Origin: an uncultured Opitutales bacterium
GTDB taxonomy: Bacteria > Verrucomicrobiota > Verrucomicrobiia > Opitutales > Intestinicryptomonadaceae
NCBI GenBank assembly: GCA_944389195.1
Contig: CALXLM010000002.1
Span: 50,640 to 114,639 of the forward strand
Direction: 5' to 3'
Length of the DNA stretch: 64,000 nucleotides
The translations under genes were made by a program, and so were the position numbers. Each line of letters begins with the position of its first letter. The stretch's first letter is position 1. Shown in pieces: positions 24,664 through 33,451 of the stretch. Under the pieces are notes generated by a model. The model was not told where the DNA came from, ran no database searches, and saw nothing but the letters and a program-made list of their open reading frames with translations.

Positions 24664-25226
24664 AGTTTATACTCGAAGGCGCCGGAATATTCATATATCC
24701 GCTCGGTTTGTGTTCGTTTCTGGCTCTGTTTATAATAATAGAGAGATTCATATCTTTGCGCGACTCGAAAGTGCTCCCGCGCGAGATTGCAAATTCGCTC
24801 ATATCCGGGGTGTTGCCGCAAGTGTCCGACAACCTGTCCTCGTCGATAGGCAGAATATTGTATTTTTACAGGACTTCAAAGCCGGATCCGGAGGCCCTGA
24901 AGGCTTTTGCGCAACTCGAGATGACCCGCCTCGAGAGGGGAATGTTTTGGCTCGACGTCGTCGTTTCGGCTGCTCCCCTTTTGGGATTGCTCGGTACGGT
25001 GGCAGGGCTTGTGACGGTCTTTGCGACCGATTCGTCGCTGCCGACACCGGAGGCTATATCGCGGGGCGTGGGTCTGGCACTTTCGACAACCATAATCGGG
25101 CTGTCGATAGCCATCCCGGCAATCGTGGGAAACTCGTATTTAAACAGAAAAATCGACAAGCTTTGCGCGCGCCTGAACATATGCGTCGAAAGCCTCATAG
25201 ACATACGCGACAAGAGCGGCAAATAA
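24660..25226 (+). CDS. exbB: ExbB/TolQ/MotA-family proton channel protein
   Basis: This is an inner-membrane proton channel protein that energises outer-membrane transport (TonB) or envelope constriction (Tol). Of its 188 residues, one hydrophobic segment lies at 5-25 and two more follow after about 95, with the family block VVVSAAPLLGLLGTVAGLVTVF and GVGLALSTTIIGLSIAIPA. It lies directly before an exbD gene. TonB itself is not in view. It is translationally coupled to leuD by ATGA. Confidence 0.9.
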   Translation: MKFILEGAGIFIYPLGLCSFLALFIIIERFISLRDSKVLPREIANSLISGVLPQVSDNLSSSIGRILYFYRTSKPDPEALKAFAQLEMTRLERGMFWLDVVVSAAPLLGLLGTVAGLVTVFATDSSLPTPEAISRGVGLALSTTIIGLSIAIPAIVGNSYLNRKIDKLCARLNICVESLIDIRDKSGK

Positions 25227-25229
25227 AAC

Positions 25230-25628
25230 GTGAATATCGCCCAGAACAGGAAAAGGAGAAAGGCGGAGGTCAACATCGTCCCCATGGTCGACGTGCTGAC
25301 CGTCCTCATATTTTTCTTTTTGCTTACGATGCAGTTTAAGGAGATTTACGCAGTCGACATAACGCCTCCCAACATGCAGAGCTCCGACAGCGCGGCAAAA
25401 CAAAAGCCAGATACGATAGCCATCGACAAGGACGGCAGGTGCTATTTTAACGCCGAGGAGACGACATTTGAAAATCTCGAACGCAAACTGCGCGCCATTC
25501 CCGACGCGGAAAACGCTTCGCTCATACTCTTGGCAGACAAGGATACGCCGCTACATTTCGTCACTTCGGCAATAGACATTGTAAAATTGTGCAAAATCAA
25601 GAAATTAAGCCTTCAAACCGATAAATAG
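25230..25628 (+). CDS. exbD: ExbD/TolR-family protein
   Basis: The 132-residue partner of ExbB. A single membrane segment lies at about 18-38 (VDVLTVLIFFFLLTMQF), with the proton-carrying Asp at its start (IVPMVDVLT). A periplasmic domain follows, ending AIDIVKLCKIKKLSLQT. The start codon is GTG at 25230, 3 bp after the exbB stop. Together they form an ExbBD or TolQR motor unit. Confidence 0.9.
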   Translation: MNIAQNRKRRKAEVNIVPMVDVLTVLIFFFLLTMQFKEIYAVDITPPNMQSSDSAAKQKPDTIAIDKDGRCYFNAEETTFENLERKLRAIPDAENASLILLADKDTPLHFVTSAIDIVKLCKIKKLSLQTDK

Positions 25629-25988
25629 CCGCGGGAAATCCGTATATTTCCCAAATATTTTTGCGAAAATGCTTGTCTTGGCGCCCCAATGCGTTTGAAT
25701 GATTTTCCGTAAAACGGCTTTGCCGTGGTTTACGGGGCGGCGGAACGTCCGAAAAGGGAGCTTTGTTGCCGTCCTTGTTTGAACATAAAATCGCTCGATT
25801 CTTTGTTTTGGAAATTGGCGCTTCGGCGCGGCGAATGTGCGCTTTTTGGGCTGTGGCGGCCTTCACGGCTGCGCGGCGCGTTTTTCAGGAGGCGGGCGGC
25901 AGGCAAAATTGCTGAATGGGCGTTTTAGCCTTTGGCGCGCGCCGCGCCGCCGGTAAAATATAATTTAAACTGCTATTAGTTATAAATA
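25629..25988 (+). promoter_or_regulatory. 360-bp leader region upstream of rho
   Basis: No gene is supported. A strong hairpin stands at 25707-25735 (CCGTAAA + ACGGC, loop TTT, GCCGT + GG + TTTACGG) and may end the exbD transcript. A TATAAT-like box lies at 25959-25964, 25 bp before the rho ATG. Long GC-rich stretches follow the hairpin. rho is autoregulated in other bacteria, so this long leader could serve that purpose; this is inference. Confidence 0.45.
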
Positions 25989-27107
25989 ATGGACAATCTT
26001 GAAATAATAGACGTGAGCGGAATATTCGCTCCGACAACAAACAACAACGGCGTGCTGCTCGACCCTAAGAGGGGTGGCAAGACCCGCCAGTCGGACCCGT
26101 ATGTGCCCAAAGAGCTCGTTCAGCGCTTCTCCGTAAAAAAAGGACAGTTCATTGAGGCCAAGGCGCATATTGCGAAGGGCCACCAGAACCCTAAAGTGAG
26201 GTTTATCGAAACCATAGACGGCGTCCCCTGCATGGAGCGCCGTCGCCTGCCGTCGTTCCAGCAGCTGACCACCATAGCCCCAAATAAAAAGCTCAAACTC
26301 GAGACCAAAGACGAGCGCATGACAAATAGGGTTGTCGATATCTTTTGCCCGATAGGCAAAGGTACGCGCGGGCTAATTGTGGCTCCTCCTCGAACGGGCA
26401 AGACCACGCTGCTCAAAGACATCGCATTCGGCGTCATACAAAACCACCCCGAGTGCCACCTTATGGTTCTTCTTGTGGACGAGCGCCCGGAGGAGGTGAC
26501 GGACTTCAGAATGGATTTGCCTGAGGCGGAAATTTACGCCTCGTCCAACGACGAGAACATAGAAACCCATATAAGAATCGCCGATTTGGCTGTCGAGAGG
26601 GCGAAACACCTTGTAGAGGTCGGCAGGGACGTCGTGCTTTTGATGGATTCGCTTACAAGGCTGTCGCGCGCGCACAACTCCGCAAAAGGGGGGGGAGGGA
26701 GAACCATGAGCGGCGGTTTGGACATTCGCGCGCTCGAACGCCCCAGGCAGATATTTTCGGCAGCCCGCAACACCGACGAAGGAGGTAGCCTGACGATTAT
26801 AGCTTCGGCTCTCATAGAGACTGGATCGCGCATGGACGACCTTATATTTCAGGAATTTAAGGGCACGGGAAATATGGAAATGGTTCTCGACAGAAAAGTC
26901 GCCGAATTGCGAATATGGCCGGCGATAAATATTTCGGCGTCGGGAACGCGGCGCGAAGAGCTTTTGCTTTCACCCGACGAGCTTGAAGCGGCGTCGTTTT
27001 TGCGCAGGGCCATGGCGGGTTCGAAACCTGAAGACGCCGCAGAGACCCTGATAAATAGAATGTCACAGTCGAAGAATAACGCCGACTTTATATCCATGAT
27101 TCTTTAA
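25989..27107 (+). CDS. rho: Transcription termination factor Rho
   Basis: Rho is the hexameric RNA helicase that ends untranslated transcripts. The cold-shock-like RNA-binding domain is in the first ~110 residues. The ATPase has P-loop VAPPRTGKTTL, Walker B region LMVLLVDERPEEV, the Q-loop and R-loop region SRAHNSAKGGGGRTMSGG, and GSLTIIASALIETGS. At 372 residues it is shorter than E. coli Rho (419); the start looks true, so the N-terminal helix bundle seems to be missing or much reduced. It stands alone, preceded by a long leader. Confidence 0.95.
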   Translation: MDNLEIIDVSGIFAPTTNNNGVLLDPKRGGKTRQSDPYVPKELVQRFSVKKGQFIEAKAHIAKGHQNPKVRFIETIDGVPCMERRRLPSFQQLTTIAPNKKLKLETKDERMTNRVVDIFCPIGKGTRGLIVAPPRTGKTTLLKDIAFGVIQNHPECHLMVLLVDERPEEVTDFRMDLPEAEIYASSNDENIETHIRIADLAVERAKHLVEVGRDVVLLMDSLTRLSRAHNSAKGGGGRTMSGGLDIRALERPRQIFSAARNTDEGGSLTIIASALIETGSRMDDLIFQEFKGTGNMEMVLDRKVAELRIWPAINISASGTRREELLLSPDELEAASFLRRAMAGSKPEDAAETLINRMSQSKNNADFISMIL

Positions 27108-27233
27108 TCGCCCCGCTAAAAGGCAATTTTAGTTCTCGAGTATCCTGTTTAACATTGGCGCCAAGCTGCGGCGGAAAGAGATTTCGTTTTTCTGCCAAGC
27201 TTCAAGGAGAACGGGTTGAAAATCGGGGCGATT
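27106..27233. ncRNA. 128-nt element predicted to fold into a multibranch RNA, at the end of rho
   Basis: A 10-bp closing stem (AATCGCCCCG 27106-27115, CGGGGCGATT 27224-27233) encloses: a 6-bp hairpin CTAAAA/TTTTAG (27116-27132); a 5-bp stem TTCTC/GAGAA (27133-27137, 27207-27211); and inside it a ~15-bp hairpin made of AAGCT/AGCTT (27163-27167, 27198-27202) stacked on GGCGGAAAGA / TTTTTTCTGCC-type pairing (27170-27179, 27187-27196). It begins within the rho stop codon. It may be a structured 3' UTR, a small RNA or a short mobile repeat with terminal inverted repeats. No family is recognised. Confidence 0.45.
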
Positions 27234-27290
27234 ATACATCAGTGTTGTTTTGTTTTTCCGTTTTTCGACAAGGCAGGCAAGGGCGTCTTT

Positions 27291-30101
27291 TTAAGGGAGC
27301 GCATCAAATTTTAGCTTTGAAAGTATCTGTTTCCCGCAGTCAGTTTTAGAATCCAATTTTGCCGTAGCCATTTGGGAAAGCAGCCACGCGTTTTCCGGTT
27401 CGTTGCGTGCCGACGAATGGTTAAGCCCGCTTACTACAAGATACCCTTTGCCCGCCTTTAGAACGTAAAGCATGGACATGTGCCTTAAAGATAAAAGGCT
27501 TGTGAGGGTCCGTATGTAATTTTCGGCCCCTTTTACGGAATCTATGTCGTAGGTTGTTCCGTTTTCGATAAGCTTAATCCACCCCCTGTCGCACCAGTTG
27601 TCCGGGGCAAATTGGCGGGTGATGGGGTTGTCGCAAACGTAGGTTCCGGTCTGGTTGTTTTTTTCGCTCCCGCCTGCGCGCCACCACGACGACTTGTATG
27701 TGATTTTTCTCGAGCTGGACAGCTGGGATCCGTCGAGAAGCACCACCCGCGCCCCTGCCAGCAAGGCTTCGCAAACGGGTTTTGTGAGTTTTGATACCGC
27801 ATATACCGCTTTTTCGGAGAGCTTGCCGTCGGGAATCTTTTCGGCGTTCCAATATTCCGGAAGCGATTTTAGGGCTTCGGAGTCCGCATAAATCGAGCCT
27901 TCGCATTTCGGAACAGTTTTTTTGGGGAAAAGCCAAGCGTGCCAGTTGTTGCGTATTTTGCCGTCATGGCTTATTACCGACAGCTCGATGAGCCCGGGTT
28001 CCGATACGCTCGGAAGCGTGGGGGCCTCAAGGCGGCAAATTTTTGCGATTTGCCCGCATTCGATTTGCGCGTTTACGTCCGTTTGGCATATTTCGCGTCC
28101 GCCCTTTGACAGCCTTATCTTGAAGCGTCCCTTTACCGCGTTTTCTGAGTAATTCGACACAGATATTTCTGAAGCAAAACTCTCTCCCGATGCATATACG
28201 CCCTTAAAATTGCTTTGCAATGCGACCGCCGGAGAATTGAACTTTATTATTTCGCCCGCATCTATGCCTTTTTTCATATTGAAGGCTACGTCGAAAATTC
28301 CGTCGGTTGACGTCCAATAGTCCTGAATGAGCCAAAAATGGTATCCCGATATGTCCGGATTTTTCCGTATTTCTTCGATGTTGTACTTGTGGAGGAATAC
28401 GAAATGGCGTTCGGACGCTTCGGCCCATTTTTCGGCTTCGTCGGAAAGCCCCCGTCTTTTTAACTCCGCCGCGCCGCCCTCGAGCCAGAACGGTTTGAAG
28501 GGAGAGTCTTTGAATGACGAAATGACCGAAGGGCGGGCGAACGTGGTGAAGTTGCCAGTTTCGTGCGATAACACAGGCTTTAGGGGCGGCATGCCGTCCG
28601 AGTATTTACGGGTATCGTATTTTTTCGGAAATTGGAAAACCGTCTTCCATTCGTCGAACAGCACATAGTACACATCGAGGTTTTTGCGGTCGTTTTTAGG
28701 ATTTAAAATATAGTGGTACCATTCGCCGTCCGTGTCTACGAAAGGGCGGGAGGGGTCGAGCCTTTCGACTATTTTCCTGAATTCGTCGAACAGCGGGTGT
28801 TTTCGGGATATTCCTTCTTTGTCCATCATGAAAATTTCGTTCCCTCCGCACCATGCGAATATGCACGCATAGTTGCGAAGTTCGCGCACCGCGCATTCGA
28901 AACGCTCCGCATAAAGCCTCAGAGAGGCCTTTTCATCGCCGTTTTTTACGGTTTTTTTCCATGTGCGCGAGCCGGGGAATTGCGGCGGATAGCTTATCGG
29001 AAACTCGGCATTGGACATGATCCCCACTTCGTCGCACGCCTCGTAGTATTCTGGCGGCATGATTGTGCTGTGGTGCCTTACATGGTTGAAGCCCATGCTT
29101 TTTATGCGTTTAAGCCTGTCCAGATAGAGCTTTTTATCCGCAGGCATGGCGACATGGTCGAGGTATATGTGGTCGTCTCCGTATCCGCGTAGATAAAGCG
29201 GCCGGCCGTTGATGAACATTTTGCAGCCGTCTATTTTTATCTCCCTTATGCCCGTCCGCACTGTGTGCTCGTCGAGCGTCGCGCCGTCACGCGCAAGCCT
29301 TATCTTTACGAAGCACAGGTTGGGCGACTCTGTCGACCACAATTTGGCTTCCGGAACGCGGCACGACACTTTTTGGCTTTCGGAATTTTTCGGAACCGGC
29401 TTCGAGGCCCTTCCCAAAAGCCTCTCATCCGCGTCGGAAACTTCGATTTCAATGGAGCTTCCCGACAGCCCGGAACCGTGCAAATCGACAGTCGCCGACA
29501 CGCTTGGAACGGGAAATACTTTTGTGGATACGTATATTTGGTCGATGCGGTTTTTAGGCTTGGCCTCAAAATAAACATGGCCGAAAAGGCCTCCCCATGG
29601 CGTCAGCATGAAGTCGTTTAGCTGCGCGGTTCCCATCAGAGCGTCTATTTCCATTCTCTGGCGAGAATCCACATCTATGCGTATCGACGATTTTTTCCCG
29701 GGGACCGCGTGTTTGGATACGTCCCACCTGTGCGAGCCGAGAAATCCTACAGCCTCGCCGCCTATAATATTTCCGTCTATCCAGACTTTTGCATACCTCG
29801 ACACCCCGCCTATTACAAAGAAGACGTCCTTATCCCTCCACGAGTCCGGAGCGGTAAATTCAGTTTCGTACCGCCCCACGCCGTGGTGGTGGTGTTTCAA
29901 TATGCCTGTCGGCTTTCCGTAGCCTTGCGCCTCCCATATTCCGGGAACTTTAATCGTTCCCGATTGGACGGTTTTGCCTTCGGCGTCTAAAGCCTTAAAT
30001 TTCCAAATCCCGTCAAGCGGCAGCTTTTGAGTCTGTGCAAAAATACAGGGTGGCAAGTGTAAACATATAAAAAACAAACAAATTTCAATCTTTGCCATCA
30101 T
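27291..30101 (-). CDS. Secreted glycoside hydrolase family 2 enzyme
   Basis: The 936-residue protein has an N-terminal signal peptide (hydrophobic 5-22, ending IFAQ). A GH2 sugar-binding jelly roll (about 28-190), an Ig-like beta sandwich (about 195-300) and a TIM barrel from ~305 follow. The acid/base Glu422 is in WCGGNEIF and the nucleophile Glu514 in LSHETGNF. A ~260-residue C-terminal region of beta type has no clear assignment. GH2 covers beta-galactosidases, glucuronidases, mannosidases and others; the substrate is not decided by the sequence. The upstream region carries a possible operator. Confidence 0.88.
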   Translation of the reverse strand: MMAKIEICLFFICLHLPPCIFAQTQKLPLDGIWKFKALDAEGKTVQSGTIKVPGIWEAQGYGKPTGILKHHHHGVGRYETEFTAPDSWRDKDVFFVIGGVSRYAKVWIDGNIIGGEAVGFLGSHRWDVSKHAVPGKKSSIRIDVDSRQRMEIDALMGTAQLNDFMLTPWGGLFGHVYFEAKPKNRIDQIYVSTKVFPVPSVSATVDLHGSGLSGSSIEIEVSDADERLLGRASKPVPKNSESQKVSCRVPEAKLWSTESPNLCFVKIRLARDGATLDEHTVRTGIREIKIDGCKMFINGRPLYLRGYGDDHIYLDHVAMPADKKLYLDRLKRIKSMGFNHVRHHSTIMPPEYYEACDEVGIMSNAEFPISYPPQFPGSRTWKKTVKNGDEKASLRLYAERFECAVRELRNYACIFAWCGGNEIFMMDKEGISRKHPLFDEFRKIVERLDPSRPFVDTDGEWYHYILNPKNDRKNLDVYYVLFDEWKTVFQFPKKYDTRKYSDGMPPLKPVLSHETGNFTTFARPSVISSFKDSPFKPFWLEGGAAELKRRGLSDEAEKWAEASERHFVFLHKYNIEEIRKNPDISGYHFWLIQDYWTSTDGIFDVAFNMKKGIDAGEIIKFNSPAVALQSNFKGVYASGESFASEISVSNYSENAVKGRFKIRLSKGGREICQTDVNAQIECGQIAKICRLEAPTLPSVSEPGLIELSVISHDGKIRNNWHAWLFPKKTVPKCEGSIYADSEALKSLPEYWNAEKIPDGKLSEKAVYAVSKLTKPVCEALLAGARVVLLDGSQLSSSRKITYKSSWWRAGGSEKNNQTGTYVCDNPITRQFAPDNWCDRGWIKLIENGTTYDIDSVKGAENYIRTLTSLLSLRHMSMLYVLKAGKGYLVVSGLNHSSARNEPENAWLLSQMATAKLDSKTDCGKQILSKLKFDALP

Positions 30102-30149
30102 ATTAAAACGTAAATTATGCGCATATTAAAATGTCAATATTGAAATAAA

Positions 30150-30183
30150 CATACCGGGGCATATCTGCGGTATGGCATATTTT
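30150..30183 (-). promoter_or_regulatory. Possible operator upstream of the GH2 gene
   Basis: An inverted repeat CATACCG (30150-30156) / CGGTATG (30168-30174), spacer 11, overlaps a direct repeat of GGCATAT (30158-30164 and 30174-30180). It lies 49-82 bp upstream of the start codon. The 11-mer TGGCATATTTT (30173-30183) occurs again upstream of the GH10 gene at 44923-44933. Confidence 0.35.
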
Positions 30184-30248
30184 ATGATTAAATGTAGGCA
30201 CCTATACTGTGGCGTAAGTTTTATCCGAAGGTGTTTTTTTGAATCGGA

Positions 30249-31067
30249 TTAGTGGCGGATGCTGTAATATACTTTTTCGAGCGTGAGCCCTTTTGCGGGA
30301 GCCGCCTGAAATTTTCCGGAGCACCTTGCTTTTGCCGAAAGCATGTCTTCGATATCGCCTTCCGACAGCTTCCCAAGTCCGATCTCAACGAGCGCCCCGA
30401 CAATCATTCTCACCATTTTATACATATAGCCGCTCCCGCGCGTCGTTATCTTTACGAGGCTTCCGCTTCTTTTGGCTTCGAGTTCAAAAAGCGTCTTTAC
30501 GGGGTTTTCTTTTGCGCCCCCTCCGCGGTTTGCGCTAAAAGCGGTGAAATCGTGCGTTCCCAGCATCAATTTTGCGGCGGAATTCATCGCTTTTACATCG
30601 AGTTTTCTGCGCCCTATGGACCATTCGTAGCGCGTCGATTTGGGCGCGGAGTGTCCCTCCCTTATTTTGTACGAATAGCGTTTCCCCTTGGCAGAGTATC
30701 TGGCGTGAAAAGTCTGCGGGACGCGCCTTACGGACAGTATTTGAAGCGAGTCGGGATATCCGCACTTCAGGGCTGACAAAAGGGTGTCGGCCGAGTGTTT
30801 CCAACAGGCGTCGAAATGGAATACTTGGGCGTCGGCATGTACGCCCGAATCGGTGCGGCCGCTTCCGTGGATTCTGATTTTTCTTTTAAAAATTTGCGCC
30901 AGCCTTTTTTCGATAAAGTCCTGTATCGACATGCCGTTTGGCTGGGACTGCCAGCCGCAAAAGTCGGTGCCGTCGTAGGCGCACACGCATTTGAAGCGCG
31001 AAAGCGGGCATGCTTGATCCGCTTTCGGAAGGGGCTTTTTCTCGCTTCTTGTTGAATCTGCCGTCAT
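30249..31067 (-). CDS. truA: tRNA pseudouridine synthase A
   Basis: TruA makes pseudouridine at tRNA positions 38-40. It has YDGTDFCGWQSQPNG near the N-terminus, the catalytic Asp in GRTDSGVHADAQVFHF, RYSAKGKRYSYKI, and FTAFSANRGGG in the second half. The ATG at 31067 overlaps the ruvX stop (ATGA), which indicates coupling and sets the start; the 272 residues fit the family. Upstream ATG at 31115 would lie within ruvX. Confidence 0.94.
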   Translation of the reverse strand: MTADSTRSEKKPLPKADQACPLSRFKCVCAYDGTDFCGWQSQPNGMSIQDFIEKRLAQIFKRKIRIHGSGRTDSGVHADAQVFHFDACWKHSADTLLSALKCGYPDSLQILSVRRVPQTFHARYSAKGKRYSYKIREGHSAPKSTRYEWSIGRRKLDVKAMNSAAKLMLGTHDFTAFSANRGGGAKENPVKTLFELEAKRSGSLVKITTRGSGYMYKMVRMIVGALVEIGLGKLSEGDIEDMLSAKARCSGKFQAAPAKGLTLEKVYYSIRH

Positions 31068-31540
31068 TCGGATTTTACGCAGTTGTCCAGATATTCCTGA
31101 AGGAAAAGTGCGCACGCGCGCGAGTCTATGTCGCCGCTCTTCCTGTGTTTCTTGCGCGCCGCAACCGACTTTTTTGTTTTGGGGGACATTGCAAAGTAGT
31201 CGCGCTCCGCCTGAAACGAGCTTAGCCGTTCGTCTGTTCTGTCGATAGGCAGTCCGAAAAGCGGCTTTATTTTGCCGATAAACTCATCGACCTCCCTCGC
31301 TTTTGCGCCGACAGTGCCGTCCATATTATACGGATACCCCACGATTATTTTTTCAATTTTTCTGTTTTTAATGGTGTCGGCTATCTGCGCCAGCCGCGCC
31401 TCGAGGGACGGCTGCACTGCGGCTGGTATCGGAACGGCGACGCCGAGCGATGTGTCGGCGTATGCGAGGCCGATTCTTTTGTGTCCGTAGTCTATGCCCA
31501 ATAAATTCACTTTTCCGCGTTTTAGACTGTTTTTTGCCAA
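31064..31540 (-). CDS. ruvX: Putative pre-16S rRNA nuclease / Holliday junction resolvase-like YqgF
   Basis: This is a small RNase H-fold protein of the YqgF family, linked to 16S rRNA 5'-end maturation in E. coli. It has the GIDYGHKRIGLAYAD start, IVGYPYNMDGTVG, and DERLSSFQAER. It has 158 residues, slightly long at the N-terminus. The basic segment KTKKSVAARKKHRKSGDIDSRA carries the last Asp of the active site. It is translationally coupled to truA. Confidence 0.92.
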   Translation of the reverse strand: MAKNSLKRGKVNLLGIDYGHKRIGLAYADTSLGVAVPIPAAVQPSLEARLAQIADTIKNRKIEKIIVGYPYNMDGTVGAKAREVDEFIGKIKPLFGLPIDRTDERLSSFQAERDYFAMSPKTKKSVAARKKHRKSGDIDSRACALFLQEYLDNCVKSE

Positions 31541-31602
31541 ACTAAAGAAAAATCGAAAAAAATAGATTTGCCAATATCGCTTGCAAATGCCAGATTCAAG
31601 CC

Positions 31603-32313
31603 GTGAAAGATGTTGTCGCCCAAATTCTGAATTTGCAAAACAGAGACATTGCTCTTTTGTCCGTTTTGCGAAAAATAAAAGCGGTGCCGGCTGACGTGTC
31701 GGCTTTTGAATCGGAAATAAAAAAGGCGCAGGCCGAGCTTGACGGTTTTAAGTCCGGTTTGTCGGCACTGGAGGCGTCGCGCGCCGAAATGCGGGCGGAG
31801 CGCAGGGCGATGGAAGCAAAAGCCGAAAAATACTCGGGACAACTCTTGGGAATGAAAAAACGGGAGGATTACGACGCTCTTGAGGCGGAAATAGCAAAAT
31901 TGCGCGATGCTGCTGGTGCCATTGAAGAAAAGGAACTTGGGATTCTTTTTGAAATTGACGAGCGGCGCGAAACTCTTTCGAAATTGGAAACCGATACCGA
32001 AATTGCCATCGTAAAACTTAAGGGGGATATCGCTTCTGCCCAGGCGTCTCTTGCTTCTTTGGATGCCGAGAGGGTTTCGGCCGAGGGCGCTTTTGAGGCT
32101 GCGCGCAAAGAGGTTTCCCGCCCGGAGTGGGTCGATGCGTATATGCGCCTTAAAGCGGCAGGGAAGCCGCTGCCTTTGGTTGTCAGACTCGACAAGGGGC
32201 AGTGCGGCGGCTGTTTCTTGAAGGTTTCGGCTGATACGGCAGACAGAGTGGTTTCGTCCGGCGAACCCGTATTTTGCGAGCATTGCGGAAAAATTTTATA
32301 TATCGACGCCTAA
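31603..32313 (+). CDS. Coiled-coil protein with C-terminal C4 zinc ribbon (CdsZ / zf-RING_7 type)
   Basis: A 236-residue protein with about 170 residues of antiparallel coiled coil rich in Glu, Ala, Leu and Lys. A C4 zinc ribbon follows at the end: CGGC at about 202-205 and CEHCG at about 226-230. The architecture is that of the widespread zf-RING_7 family, named CdsZ in Chlamydia and linked to type III secretion there. The general role in bacteria is unknown. It starts at GTG 31603; no ATG lies in a suitable place. It is the last gene before the candidate origin. Confidence 0.85.
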   Translation: MKDVVAQILNLQNRDIALLSVLRKIKAVPADVSAFESEIKKAQAELDGFKSGLSALEASRAEMRAERRAMEAKAEKYSGQLLGMKKREDYDALEAEIAKLRDAAGAIEEKELGILFEIDERRETLSKLETDTEIAIVKLKGDIASAQASLASLDAERVSAEGAFEAARKEVSRPEWVDAYMRLKAAGKPLPLVVRLDKGQCGGCFLKVSADTADRVVSSGEPVFCEHCGKILYIDA

Positions 32314-33451
32314 GGGGCGATCCGATTGGAGGCGATTGTTTTCCGCATTTTTTTAGGGAGGACGCCTGTTCTTGAACTGTGGAAAGCGGGATGTTGACTG
32401 GCGTATTTTTTAACATACCGGCACAGAGCTTTTTTAGGGAAAATAGCGCCTTGGCGGCATAGCGTGTACGGCCAAATCGGAAATGTGCCTGGACAATTTC
32501 AAGGCGTACCTTTTATTTTAAAACGTGCACATTGCAGCCGATTTGAAGCGGAATTTTCCCATTTAAATGCCTCCGGCGTGTTGCAATAAACTGTGTCCGC
32601 TTTGTTTTTTTATCGGCGGTTGTTTATTGGCTGCAGTTTATTTTTATAAGCGGGCAAGCGTATTATAGGGAATTTTTAGTGTTTAATATAAATAAAAAGC
32701 GCCGGGTTTGCTTATAGATGGAAAATTTTTTGTGGATTTTTCGTTCGGCATTTTATGCGCATTTCGGTTTGTCGGATTAGGCGGCTTTTAGGGGGGTAAA
32801 AATTAAAATTTATGTTTGGATAGTTTGGGATTTTTTTGAAAATTATTTATTGTATGGGAATTACTGAAAAATTTTTTTAGCCTATAAACGGTAAAAATCA
32901 AACTTGGCAATATGGAAAAATTTTTAAGGAAACATGTTTTTTTTTAATTTTAAAATAAAAAACGCCTTCGCAAGTCTTATATTTTGGAGCTTTACCGGAG
33001 GGTACGGGTTGCGGTTGAAGTAATATTGGGTATTGAAAGGGCTGCTTTTTTTGAATGTGTCCTAAAAATGGGATACGGCGTCGGAAAAGTTTTTTGTGTC
33101 TCTTGGCAAGTTTTTTCTTAAAAAATCTTTCCACAATAAAAATGTGAATAACTTGTAAAAAACTTCTGCTTGCAAGTTTTGAAAATAGGGTGAAGATAGG
33201 GGTACGTATTAAAAAAACGATTGGGATTTTAAATTCCGCATCGTTTTGGGTTGACGGCTCAAAGTTCGGCGGCTCTAAATACAAGCCTTTAATTTTAAAT
33301 AACTTACAAATATAAAAACAGTTCTTTACAATAAAATGAAACGCATTGGAATTTGTAAATGCCCGAGAATCAGACTATTTTTTGAGCCGTTCTAATTTCA
33401 CTTGACCGAGCGCGTAGTTTTGTGTGAATAATTGCCCGAAATTTCCCCATA
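32314..33451. other. Candidate replication origin (oriC): 1.1-kb AT-rich gap ahead of dnaA
   Basis: No gene is supported over 1138 bp directly upstream of dnaA. Two perfect DnaA boxes of the TTATNCACA type are present: TGTGAATAA at 33143-33151 and at 33423-33431 (both reverse). Weaker ones are CTTTCCACA at 33127-33135, TGTGGAAAG at 32378-32386 and TGTGGATTT at 32731-32739. Very AT-rich stretches at about 32800-32960 and 33280-33350 could serve as the unwinding element. Repeats of TTGCAAGTTTT and TTGGCAAGTTTT flank the box pair near 33103-33180. The box at 33423 lies 20 bp from the dnaA ATG and may act in autorepression. Confidence 0.6.

Noticed and set aside
32898..33284. A 128-codon minus-strand frame in the dnaA upstream gap
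   Set aside because: Low-complexity Lys/Phe-rich translation of AT-rich DNA, no start signal, no similarity; the region is better read as oriC.
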